Source: Glandiceps talaboti
Lineage: Eukaryota > Hemichordata > Enteropneusta > Spengelidae
Length of the DNA stretch: 64,000 nucleotides
NCBI RefSeq assembly: GCF_964340395.1
Contig: NC_135568.1
Span: 1,645,001-1,709,000, forward strand
Direction: 5' to 3'
Positions 35,301 through 44,406 of the stretch are shown piece by piece (positions within the stretch are counted from its first letter, which is position 1; each line of letters starts with the position of its first letter). The position numbers and the translations under genes were made by a program. Under the pieces are notes generated by a model, which was given only the letters and a program-made list of their open reading frames with translations, was not told the DNA's origin and did not search any database.

Positions 35301-36961
35301 AGGAAAGGTAAATTCTTGATGACTGGTAAATTATAAATTTGACTGGTTGGTGGAGTACATATAGCTATATTTTTTTTTTTTTTTACAATTAATAGCTTTC
35401 TGTAATTTTCATACATGAATTTCTTTGCTTTTAACATATAAATGTTTGTAATTCACAACTCTTAGAAGATATATTACAAGATACCATTCGTCACTAAGAA
35501 GCTCGCTGAGTGTTCCTTTTCTTACACTGTTCCGTCAATTTGGAAGTCTTCCCCACCATCTTCGTCACTCTCACTCTAAGTCTTCCTTCCGCTCTGCCCC
35601 TAAAACTTTAACCAATTTCAGTCTTATGTGAGTGACACGTACACACTTCTCTCCACATCCTTCCATGTTTTCGAATTGTTTCTCTGTATCCTCTCATTTT
35701 GTTAGCAGATCTGTGCCTGGAGCGCTAACGAGAACAGGCACGTTATAAATTCACATTATTATTATATATTACCTATATTTATCTTAATGTGTGGAAAATA
35801 TATTTGATGCTACAGTCCTTAAAGTTTTTTTCTTTCTTTTTCTTTTATTTCTAGTCCTAGGAATCAACAGTTAATAGAAAACGTGTACGTGATTGAGATA
35901 CATGTAAGTCCAGCTACAGGCATTGTCTACACTACAGCTGATCCAAAATGTTATTTTCGCCATGGTAAACAAAATGTTCAGGTGAGTAATAATGCTGTGA
36001 CAGTGCCCATGACACATGAGTCAATGTATGAAATAGTCAGAGCATTAATTGTACAAGTGCTTGCATTGTTTTCTGTGGTTGTACTTTCAAAAATGTAAAA
36101 GTGATAGTGCAGCAGAAATATGGGTGCAAATACCTGTATGGGTTTCTCGGGACACACACACACCCCTTTAGTTACCAAGATTTGAGTGCCTGTGCCAATA
36201 ACAGACTTGGAAATAGACTGTATACACTGTACGTGTTAATTAGAGGTTGGTTTCAGTAACAGGGTTTGTTTTGATTTTGTACATTTTATAATACAGTACA
36301 GTCACCAGGAAATCCATGAAATGATTTTGTTAGAAGAGGAAGTATACTATAAAGCAGAAATACAGAGGTGAGTTACTGGTTGGTAGTCATGGTAACAAAA
36401 GTATATTATAAACGAGAAATACAGAGGTAAGGTACTGGTTGGTAGTCATGGTAACAAAAGTACTGTACAATGTTAATCAGAAATGCAGAGGTGGGTTACA
36501 GTTTGGTAGTCATGGTAATGAAAGTACATTATAAACCAACAGAATAACAGAATCTGCTAAGGTAACATGAACACGTTTAACTTTGACTGATAACATTGTT
36601 TCATCATTGTCAACCATCATTGAACAGAGACAGCGGGAGATATAAACTTCCAGGCACCTATGACCCCTTATTAGGCTATTGTATCCACGTGTTCTGAATA
36701 GTGGGTCAATCAATTTTCAAAGTTGTGTTTGGAACAAAACTTAAATTGAATACTATGGTTTACCAACTCAGATGAATTTCAATTTGAAAACCTTGTTTTT
36801 TGGCCTGACAGAGAGTTCTTGTCAATGAATAATGAATAATGTATATTTTTAAATTTACACAAAGATATTGAGTATGTTTTCATGAGTATAATAATTGTTT
36901 AATTTTTGTTTTATATTTTGTTTTAAGCTTGAAAATGGAAATCCAGAAAATTCAACACTGA
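22033..36961 (+). CDS. Armadillo - extended Tudor - armadillo - Schlafen-like AlbA fusion protein
   Basis: Eighteen exons join in one frame to about 818 residues: 22029-22220, 22851-22969, 24569-24737, 25368-25486, 26085-26233, 27070-27216, 28471-28689, 29647-29799, 30584-30704, 30862-31075, 31459-31670, 32245-32318, 33211-33290, 34049-34193, 34895-35010, 35855-35981, 36297-36367, 36928-36961. All have GT-AG borders with matching phases. Residues 1-160 and 420-535 look like armadillo helices (SCAILNLVAHGN, AAIRNLCGSGDR). Residues 200-380 form an extended Tudor domain with core near 305-370 (LYRAKII, RSLDYGF, PAQAIVCMLQGV). Residues 640-800 are an AlbA domain of the SLFNL1 type (VCAFLNSGHGGTIYFGLD, then CYFRHGK), ending in a short coiled coil. 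Tudor domains of this class bind methylarginine on PIWI-type partners; Schlafen AlbA domains bind or cut RNA. A germline RNA role is inference. AATAAA at 37493 may be the polyadenylation signal. Confidence 0.85.
22301..22518. repeat. MITE-like element, CAATAGGGAACTTGCA family, copy 2
   Basis: Intronic copy with both terminal inverted repeats (CAATAGGAAACTTGCAA and TTGCAAGTTCCCTATTG). Confidence 0.75.
22570..22665. repeat. solo arm of a foldback element
   Basis: Matches the right arm of the element at 50118-50440 (CTTTCCCTGTTTGTAACAGG). Its TTTGTAACAG imitates a splice acceptor, but no in-phase exon follows. Confidence 0.6.
22970..24568 (+). other. intron of the armadillo-Tudor-Schlafen gene
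   Basis: AT-rich intron. No further exon was needed or seen; exons on both sides join in phase 1. Confidence 0.6.
24966..25058 (+). CDS. possible optional 93-bp exon
   Basis: It follows a strong acceptor (GTGTCTTTTTATCAG), is open, and is exactly 93 bp if the weak donor AA|GTATCA at 25059 is used. That keeps the phase-2 junction on both sides and would add 31 residues (starts HILNKTDDGAPKS). The reading frame works with or without it. Confidence 0.35.
25636..26084 (+). repeat. 33-bp array carrying copies of an exon's 3' splice site
   Basis: About 13 units of ATTATAAATATGAGATATGT plus TTGTTTATTTCA(A/G), ending at the real acceptor TTTGTTTTATTACAG of the exon that starts TTTATAAACATGGTGAG. 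The units are diverged copies of acceptor plus first exon codons. Several keep TTTCAG. The unit is 11 codons and stays open. Confidence 0.85.
26265..26510. repeat. (ATCA)n / (GTCA)n / (AACC)n microsatellite
   Basis: Tetranucleotide runs in the intron after the exon ending at 26233. Confidence 0.9.
26695..26975. repeat. minisatellite, 47-bp unit with an acceptor-like motif
   Basis: Five to six copies of CTAGTGGCCAAACTGTTCAA followed by TCTTTTGTCTTTCAG. Each unit contains a polypyrimidine tract plus CAG, about 100 bp before the true acceptor at 27069. Confidence 0.85.
27835..28040. repeat. minisatellite, 23-bp unit, about nine copies
   Basis: Unit CTGGCCACACACCCCTACCA plus GAG. Nearly uniform and intronic. 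GC-rich relative to its surroundings. Confidence 0.9.
28115..28414. repeat. MITE-like element, GGTTCCAAGATGCATTGC family, copy 1
   Basis: Inverted termini CCGGTTCCAAGATGCATTGC and GCAATGCATCTTGGAACC flank about 250 bp of non-coding DNA shared with 59817-60139. It lies 56 bp before the Tudor exon. Confidence 0.8.
28471..28689 (+). CDS. Tudor core exon of the fusion gene
   Basis: A 73-codon, phase 0-0 exon holding the Tudor barrel: VGERVVADGRLDG, LYRAKII, VRSLDYGF and LYEIPESLRNIPAQ. The aromatic residues in LYRAK and DYG sit where the methylarginine cage usually forms. The next exon begins AIVCMLQGV, the normal continuation of an extended Tudor domain. Confidence 0.85.
28735..29390. repeat. 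(TCTG)n microsatellite, about 650 bp
   Basis: TCTG repeats with scattered TGCC and TCTC variants, starting about 45 bp after the Tudor exon's donor. All six frames are open over it, which is artefactual. Confidence 0.95.
30000..30240. repeat. degenerate tandem repeats, intronic
   Basis: About three diverged copies of a segment with CACCAAAATTTGGT and AGTGTGCCCTC. Not coding. Confidence 0.5.
31261..31430. repeat. 38-bp-arm palindrome plus partial third copy
   Basis: Arms 31292-31329 and about 31338-31375 (CACACTAGTGGTATTATGGC and onward) differ at one position around a short spacer. A diverged third arm follows at about 31391-31430. It sits in the intron between exons ending at 31075 and starting at 31459. 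Confidence 0.8.
32520..32766. repeat. MITE-like element, CAATAGGGAACTTGCA family, copy 3
   Basis: Intact left terminus; the right terminus keeps CTGGATTCCCTATTG but has lost TTGCAAG. Intronic. Confidence 0.7.
32940..33075 (+). repeat. interspersed repeat, inverse copy of 17635-17765
   Basis: Shares GACTGGGTGCTGGAAGATAG and CTAGTAGGTGTCCAGTCACC with the other copy. Confidence 0.6.
33324..33738. repeat. foldback element with long inverted repeats
   Basis: Outer arms run TGTACACTTCACAATTTCT, then GGCTGTTACGTTTACTGTCG, with the inverse at the right end; about 60 bp on each side. The interior shows no coding capacity. Intronic, just after the exon ending at 33290. Confidence 0.8.
34049..34193 (+). 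CDS. Schlafen-like AlbA exon of the fusion gene
   Basis: Carries the family hallmark: basic helix KVSQKLISRIV, then CAFLNSGHGGTIYFGLD and GCVHGVK. This aligns with the SLFNL1/AlbA_2 pattern AFLNs.GG.l..GV.d.G.v.G. The preceding junction gives NEIRPLSE, which places two acidic residues where Schlafen nucleases have their ExxxxE-type pair. Whether they are catalytic cannot be judged here. Confidence 0.8.
34151..34300 (+). repeat. 76-bp tandem duplication of the AlbA exon's 3' end and donor region
   Basis: TCATACCGGGTGTGTACATG through the donor and on to TTGTTTCTTAG recurs 76 bp downstream as TCATACCAGGTGTGTACATG. In the second copy the donor is destroyed (ACTTTGATAAC replaces ACTGAGGTAAG). Confidence 0.85.
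34390..34810 (+). repeat. interspersed repeat of unknown class
   Basis: Contains GCACTTTACAATTATTACAT and ends AATAAAGTCTTATTATTACT, typical of a retroelement 3' tail. No coding frame left. Confidence 0.45.
35465..35770 (+). repeat. LINE 3' end
   Basis: Contains a decayed reverse-transcriptase C-terminus (ECSFSYTVPSIWKSSP, equivalent to the usual RSFS..AP.LWNSLP) with stops. It then shows the typical tail GTTATAAATTCACATTATTA. Intronic. Confidence 0.6.
36297..36540 (+). repeat. exon with its 5' splice site present three times
   Basis: The exon ends GAAATACAGAG|GTGAGTTACTGG. About 59 bp later the same end recurs as GAAATACAGAG|GTAAGGTACTGG, and again as GAAATGCAGAG|GTGGGTTAC. Using either distal copy reads an in-frame TGA straight after the first junction. 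Confidence 0.85.
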
Positions 36962-37051
36962 AGATGCAAATACATCAAGGTAGCCTACATGTACCTAGCA
37001 TTCTATAATAGTTGTAACATATAACCGTAATGTTGACTACTGGTTATTAAG
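36962..37051 (+). other. start of the 3' UTR of the fusion gene
   Basis: Follows the TGA at 36959-36961. The nearest AATAAA is at 37493-37498, which would give a 3' UTR of about 550 bases containing the foldback element below. Confidence 0.5.
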
Positions 37052-37333
37052 ATCATCCAGGGGTGAACAAATCATTTTGTGAACTGGTGGTCCCCGGACC
37101 AGTGCCTTAAAAAATCCAGTGGTCCTGCTGAAAAAATTAGTGGTCCAAGGTCCTGCTAATGTGAAACATTAAATCTTACCTATGAATCTGTATATTCAGA
37201 CGACTTTTTAACATAGTTATTAACAGTAAGGTACTGATCCAACAGACCAGACAAGGTAAAATTTGTATGGTCCGCCCAAAAAAAATTGTTAGTCCCAGAC
37301 CCAGGACCAGTGGATTTGTTCACCCCTGTCATC
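37052..37333. repeat. foldback element, CAGGGGTGAACAAATC termini
   Basis: Left end CCAGGGGTGAACAAATC and right end GGATTTGTTCACCCCTG are inverse. Inner repeats of GTGGTCC and GGACCAGTG add to the foldback. Confidence 0.75.
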
Positions 37334-38271
37334 TAAACATCACATCTCCTTTGTGTTGTATAGTGAATGTATACACAAGGTGTTACACTAGGTACTGAGA
37401 AGTGGCCCTGGAGATTTTGTTGTATTATCTCCATAAGGCTTGTTTAGTTTTACTAATCAAATATTAGATTCTTACAAGGTTCTTTTTTTCCTAATAAACT
37501 ATGAAAATCTTTTGTTATTTTTCTCTGAGACATGTTTGATTTTCATATTTCTTTGTACTTTGTTTTAATTTCTTAAATTTAAGAGTTTTAAAGTTGAAAT
37601 GTTTATTGTTTTTTGTGTATTTTATGTTCTTCAGTTTATAGTGTACCATAATTGAAGTGTTCATAGTTTGTGGATCAGATAAACACACCCTTGTTGATAC
37701 TCGTTTGGAATGTGACAGCTGGCAATGCTATGGAGATAGATGTCCTTAGATGTACATGTGTGCATGTCTGTCTGTGTATTTCTGTGTGTGTGTGTGTGTG
37801 TATGTGTGCATGTGTATGCGCACATGTATGTCTGTGTCTATCTGTGTCTGTCTCGCTGTCTCTGTCTATCTGTGCATGCATGGTGTATGCGTGTATATCT
37901 GTCTATTTTTCTGTGTCTGTGTCTGTGTCTGTGTCTGCATGTGTGTATGTATTTCTGTGTGTGTGTTTGTCTGTGTGTCTGTGTGTACATGTCTCTCTAC
38001 CGGTATATATGTACAGGAAATGTATACGTATAGACCAAATACAGTATTACTTTCAGTTTGTATTCTCAGATTTCTATGCCAGTAACCATTCTAAGGAAAT
38101 CATCAAAATTATATTAAGTAGATAACTCTAACCTCACATTACCTCATACTACAGGAAGGTATTATATAGCCAGTAAACTGTATATTATCTTTATTGTGGT
38201 AAATATACAAATCAATAAATATGTCATTTTTGACATATTGAAATTGTGCAATACATGTCATTAACAACATA
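37334..38271. other. convergent intergenic region with TG-rich tract
   Basis: Holds the candidate AATAAA at 37493 and a TGTG/TCTG-rich microsatellite at about 37750-38000. No gene seen. Confidence 0.45.
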
Positions 38272-38631
38272 AGGCCAAAAAAAACAAAAAACAATTGTTT
38301 CTGGTCAGGACAGTTTGTCTAGTATCTTAAATAGGTGCGAAACGCTTTTTAAAAAAAAATTCTCAACAAACCTGTCACTCAGGCAACTATTTATGGCAGT
38401 TACTGTTCTTTTTATTTAGTACTTTAGAGCAAGTGTGTATGTGGGGCAGATGTCATTTGCTTGTTCATGATTAGCTCTGCAGTTTTCTTCATTGAAGTAG
38501 GGAGGGTTATTTTTGTGTTTCCCCATGGATCTACAAACTGCATGGGCTGGACAAACTTACACAAAAAGACTGATGTGGGGGTATTTAAGTGATGTGTGCA
38601 CTGACCAGAAACAATTCTTTTTTTTGGTCTA
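38272..38631. repeat. MITE-like element, GGCCAAAA family, copy 3 (inverted)
   Basis: Termini AAGGCCAAAAA and its inverse, with GTTTCTGGTCAG inside each end. The interior is the reverse complement of copy 1. Confidence 0.75.
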
Positions 38632-39089
38632 ATAGCAATGATATCAATAATATAAAAAATGTCATTCATCTTGTCAAAAATAATGTTCTTATTATATGTC
38701 ACAGTGCATGTCATAACAACAGATTGTGTTGTCTATGTTTTAATAATATTGTAACAAAGTTTATATCACAACTATTTCAAATCCATATCAGTGCAGTGTA
38801 ATTAACCATTGGTGAGAGATTGAGATAAAAATTTCAAGTTTTTAGAACTTTTCATTGTTGAGGGATGATCTTAAGACACACTTAGCAATATTACCTTCAA
38901 CAATTATAAGATTTAAGCATTTTCTAGAGATGTCTATGATCAGAAATAAAGTAAAATATTGAATTCTAATTGCTAAGCATGTGTGTGTAATGATTGGGAA
39001 GGGGTTGGGGTTGGAAACAACACTCAACATCATCCAACAACTGTGAAATATTCTAAGCTAAATAATATCTTACATTGTCAAGTTTGTAA

Positions 39090-39505
39090 GGTGCGACCTA
39101 GTCTAGTGCCTGAGAGGGACCATATTCCATATGTACTTCATCACTATCCCAGTCTAGTCAAGGCCCTGATAAAAGGCATTAATTATGGTTCACCCCCATG
39201 GTGAGCGAAGCGCAAATGGCACATGTCAGTGGTAATGCATCACAAATTGACAGGCTGTCATCACCGCTCATTTAAATATTCATTTGGTACAGCTGTTTTG
39301 ACGATGTCCAATGTCCAACCAGGACTCCACCTCCAGTTGTTTAAACTAACATCACATGGGGACACAACAACATCATCATGTTTATATGAACGCTGTAAGA
39401 GGGAGCACAGAAATCTGTGTGGATCGTCAGGGCCTTGACTAGACTGGGATAGTGATTATGGAATAAGAATACACTCCCTGTGAGGAACTAGACTAAGTGC
39501 GACCA
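39090..39505. repeat. foldback element with about 80-bp inverted repeats
   Basis: CACTATCCCAGTCTAGTCAA followed by GGCCCTGA near the left is mirrored near the right as TCAGGGCCTTGACTAGACTG. The outermost TAGTCTAGT blocks also pair. No coding sequence inside. Confidence 0.8.
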
Positions 39506-39744
39506 TGCCAGTTAGGTTTACAGAAATTACTTTTCTTTGATTTGTTTAAATAAAGTAATTTATAAGATAAACTTAAAGTGTCAGTGTGTACATTGTTGAA
39601 TGATGATGGATAAAATTAAACTCAAGTTTTAAGAAGTACAATGTGCATAAATATCAAGTGATATAAATCATTCTAAATATTTCATACCTTACAACTGTTT
39701 TAGTATTCAATGTTACAGAATAGTTAGGGAGGGAGGGATGCAGC

Positions 39745-39838
39745 ATGTATGGGTGGGTAGATAGATGGATGGATGGATGGATAGATAGATAGGTAGATGT
39801 ATGTATGTATGGATGGATGGATGGAGATAGATAGACAG

Positions 39839-39899
<61 letters not shown>

Positions 39900-39966
39900 C
39901 AGAGATAGATAGATAGATAGATAGATATATAGATAGATAGATGGATAGATACATAGAGAGGTAGAT

Positions 39967-40012
<46 letters not shown>

Positions 40013-40205
40013 TGGTAGATAGATACATAGGTAGATGGATGGATAGATAGATAGATAGATAGATAGATTGGTAGATAGATACATAGGTAGATGGATGGAT
40101 AGATAGATTGATATATAGATAGATAGATAGATGGATAGATACATAGGTAGAGAGGGAGATATAGATAGATAGATAGATACATAGGTAGATGGATGGATAG
40201 ATGGA
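39745..40205. repeat. (GATA)n microsatellite, about 450 bp
   Basis: TAGA/GATA repeats with GATG and GGTAGATACATA variants forming a higher-order pattern. Confidence 0.95.
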
Positions 40206-40344
40206 TGGACGGACTGACAAATGGATAGACAGGTGCATGTATAGATAATTGGAGAAAAGTAAATGGCTGTCTGATTAATTTATAAGTGAATATTGTCGCC
40301 ACAAATTTGGTATTTTCTTGAATTAATTACAATGGCTTTTTGTC

Positions 40345-40745
40345 ATTCAGACTGAAATTAACATATCTACACAAGTACAAGACGCTATAGAATACTCCTT
40401 GGCATCGTCTTCAAACGACACCATACTAAGGAATCAGTTTTTGAAGAAATCAAGCAGAAAGCTGGAGAAGATGAACCTCTGCTTTAAGAAGGAAGGTCAT
40501 GGCATCCACCGACCTGGATCATTGACACACACAATTAAGCCCGGAATTGTGGAGGGCAGTAGGAGACTGCATGCCAACTGGAGCATGAAGTGGACAGGAT
40601 CAGGATAAGATATGTGGAGGCAAGTGCTGGAGTCATCCAAGTGCCCTATGTGTCAGCTGTCTAACAGCTAAGGGAGTGACCTAACCTAATTTGACCTGAC
40701 CTGACCTGACCTGACCTGACCTGACCTGTCCTGACCTGCACAAGT
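40345..40745 (+). other. unidentified block ending in a (GACCT)n tract
   Basis: Has an acceptor-like TTGTCATTCAG, then an open frame to a TAA near 40608 (LASSSNDTILRNQF...). A pentanucleotide run (TGACC)n follows at 40690-40738. No family recognised; probably a retroelement fragment. Confidence 0.25.
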
Positions 40746-41405
40746 ACAACAGATGTAAGGTATGTTACTATTAATTGATAACAATCCCAATTGTCAAAGC
40801 TAGTTAACAGTTCATAATACTGATATCATCCTGGTCACATGACTCTTTCTGTACAGTTCTAATGGTATGCACAGTTGAGGGCCCTGCAACATCCTCCTTA
40901 GTCTTGATAGCATTGGTTTCATTGTCATGTTTATTACCAGATAAACGAATCCGTATACCAATCCCAATGTTTCAAATAATCTTAGACTACTAATCTAGCA
41001 TGCCCGTGTTACCATGGTTATGTCGATTGTAACGTGAAGCCATGTTATTGAATGGTGTCTTATATCCGTTGACCACAGCACTAAGTATAAATGTTAGTTT
41101 GCACAATACAACACACATGGTTATATACAGCCTAGTGGAATTCATAAAATTTCCTTCCCAGCAATTCTACCAAATTGGCCCTGACTGATTGTCAAATTTC
41201 TGACATAAACCCAATGCACATACTGCTTAACTGGCAGTTACAGTACCTAGTACCAGTACGCACATTTTTATACTATTGCCATACTCTTTTTATAAAATAT
41301 AGCTGTCTGAAAACGTATCATCAAATATGTAAAAATGTGAATGAATAATTAAGCTAATTAATTCCTGAATGTAATTACTATATAAGGATCACAATATTCA
41401 CATAC

Positions 41406-41411
41406 TTTATT
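41406..41411 (-). terminator. candidate polyadenylation signal of GAIN gene A
   Basis: AATAAA on the minus strand about 335 bases after the stop codon at 41746. Position fits; not otherwise proven. Confidence 0.4.
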
Positions 41412-41745
41412 CATTTTAATTGGTTTTCTGCAAAAACCCGGTCCAATAATCATTCATGCAGAAATGTAACATATATATTTACATATAATAATTACGCTAT
41501 ATTTACATATCAATGATAAATTTGAATAGGTAGTCTAAACTAGGTACAAATATTCTGATTATGGTCTAGGAATTTGTGGTTGTAGGAATATACTTCCGGT
41601 AAAGCTTTCCATCTTCGGTCAAAGAAAATGCATACATCTTCATAAGCATGTAATAGTTAATAGTTAATAATGAAATTAACTGTGCAGTGTCAGCTTATGA
41701 ATTTCATAATGTTCGGCATCTTTGATCACTGTGACTCCATTCACT

Positions 41746-41802
41746 TCATCGTAGATGGTTACACAGACACACTGTTGATTGTTGATTTGATTTCGATGAT
41801 AC
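41746..41802 (-). CDS. GPS terminal exon, gene A
   Basis: Phase 0 after GCK in the previous exon: [18 protein letters not shown] then TGA. Only this frame completes the C..YN...W...GC...CxCNHL pattern. No donor lies between CNHL and the stop. Confidence 0.85.
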   Translation of the reverse strand, partial: VSSKSNQQSTVCLCNHLR

Positions 41803-43339
41803 CTAGGATGGAAAAGAAATATTTTATTGAAAACTGGTAAACTTTTCAGTTTATTTGTGATTTGTATACTCCTCTAAGACATCAATACCTTCCATCTAAT
41901 ATTTGAACTCATCCGTCACTAGATAATTTTTATCATTTAATGGCAAGTAAAAATCCTCATCACCTAAGACAGCTTGTGAGTGATATCATACAAAGATCAA
42001 GCTATAATCACTTCAGCAAATTATTACATATTAAAATTAATTTATTAATATCTATATAAAATCTATTAATATTCAATTAACACGGATTAATATAAAATAA
42101 AATTTAATACATTAGAAGTCATGAGAACAAAAACATTATAATGCAACATATTTAAAATCTTACTAAGAACATTAGACAATACAAAATACAACAGAAAAGC
42201 AAACAATAGAGCATATTTAGGGTATTACACTGCACTACTAGACGCATCATAACACACGCAAACTAACACAGTATCATGTAATTCAAACTGAATATTTAAA
42301 CAATAATGTACGTCCTCCCAGCCCATAATGGACGAAAGCAAACTTTGAATGACATAATGGGCGAGGCGACAGCCGAGCCCATTATGGAGTGCAAAGTTTG
42401 CTTGAGTCCATTATGGACTGGGAGGGCGTACATTATTGTTATTATTTTATAGTTTTGCCAATTCCAGTGAATTTGTAGACCGAGAAATGCAAAACAACGT
42501 ATAATATACACAGTGCTGAACATCGTCTGCCATGTTCGGCCCGGAAGCTGAATACTAATCATAGCGACACACGTTATTGTTATTACGGACATAAGCTTGT
42601 ATTGTTATGCTCGTTCCGGGGCCGCGATGCCCAATAACGGAGTACATTATCAGTAATAATGTACAGCGATGACGTCACAAAATTCACTGGAATTGGTAAT
42701 GCTATAATATATTATAGCATAACACAGTACAATAAAACACAGCAGTACACATAGAAGTAGAATTAACATCAGTGTTTTGTACCTTACACCCTTCAGTCTC
42801 CCATTTTCCTCTATCCTCGTTATAATACCCACATTTGTGTTGTGTTAGAGTCACGGTAAAATTTAATTTACCAAAATCTACCAAATGAAGATATGAAAGT
42901 ATAAATTTGTAGCAAAAAGAGTTACACAATAAAGTTAAATTTTATAGTGTGAAGATAAGTTGCACTTACTGCATTTGACCCATACTATAACACCTATTAT
43001 CTCTACTATACACACATAAACATACAACAAAGTATAATATTTGTTTTAGAAAATTTTTTAATTTGTCCATGCGGTGTAGTATTAGTTCTATGTTTGTTTG
43101 TTACTCAGTTTTGTCTTCTGGTAAACTTGTCCGGAAAAGTGTTTATAATTTTCTTTGAGAGTTTTAGGTAGTAGTAATGTTTATGTACAGTGTGTTTACT
43201 TATGTATGTACCATGACTGCACTGGAGAGATATTCTTTATTGATTTATATCACTATTTTGTTTTTTTTATTAGTTTGGTTTTTGAGGATTTTTTATATGT
43301 GTATTTCTTTTATATGGGCCTCGAGCCTGATCCAAACAA

Positions 43340-43370
<31 letters not shown>

Positions 43371-44371
43371 AATAAAATAAATTACGGAAACATGAATTTT
43401 AGGACACTGATATAAAGAGGACAATCATATCAATTCGTTGTGTCATCTTTACTGACAAACTTACCTGTAGGAAGTGGAAAATCAAAGAAATAATATCCAT
43501 CATAGATTATTTCATCTTCAGGAATAAAAGTCTTTGATAGTGTTCCATTTAACGTCAACAGTGTAGTGTACTTGTAGTTGTGTCCAAACTCTACAGTAGT
43601 ATTACTGAATCTCTGAATGTACATATAAAGTGAAGTTTTCCAAGACACAGGTTGTGAACAGCTCAACATTATGGTTACTGCATGAAGTATTTCCAAACTC
43701 TGTATAAACAATAGATAATGTAGCATTACTGAATCTCTGAATGTACATATAAAGTGAAGTTTTCCAAGACACAGGTTGCGAACAGCTCAACATTATAGTT
43801 ACTGCATGAAGTATTTCCAAATCCTGTATATAGAATAAATATTCTGTCAAGTAAAGGAATGTCATCTTATTTCGGCTATGATACCATAAAATACCATCGA
43901 GGAATACTATCCAATTACCTCATAACAATAAACAAAGTATTTGTGACATTACCTGAGTATCCCATCGGTAATAATAAAGACGATCCGCATCATTATAGAA
44001 CCAACTGAGTGTGACATTGGATTTGGAGTGTTCATCATTATGGAACCGTATCTCAATATCTTCTTTAGTATTATTAACTGAAATATATCAAATTCAATAT
44101 CATGATATCTAAGTATGTAATATATTAAACAATAAGCTGTAGCCCGTGAATGAAATATTTTGGAATACTTTGCCATTTGACATTCGCCAAGCCTCCAGCC
44201 TGGATTGTTTCAAAACAAAACTGAAGACTTATTTGTTCACCAAAGCATACGGTGTGCTTTCACCATTCAGCTCTAGTGAACAGAACATATCGCTCTGGAA
44301 ATCTGCGCTATAGAAATTTGGTTGGTTGGTTTTGGTTGGTTGGTTGGTTGGTTAGTTGGTTGGTTGGTTGG

Positions 44372-44406
<35 letters not shown>

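Noticed and set aside
39654-40302. Open frames of over 190 codons in the GATA array
   Set aside because: Translation of a tetranucleotide repeat (YLSI).
41680-41802. An alternative longer reading of the last gene A exon ([20 protein letters not shown]...)
   Set aside because: It breaks the exon phase and destroys the GPS; the phase-0 frame gives CLCNHL and is matched by gene B.
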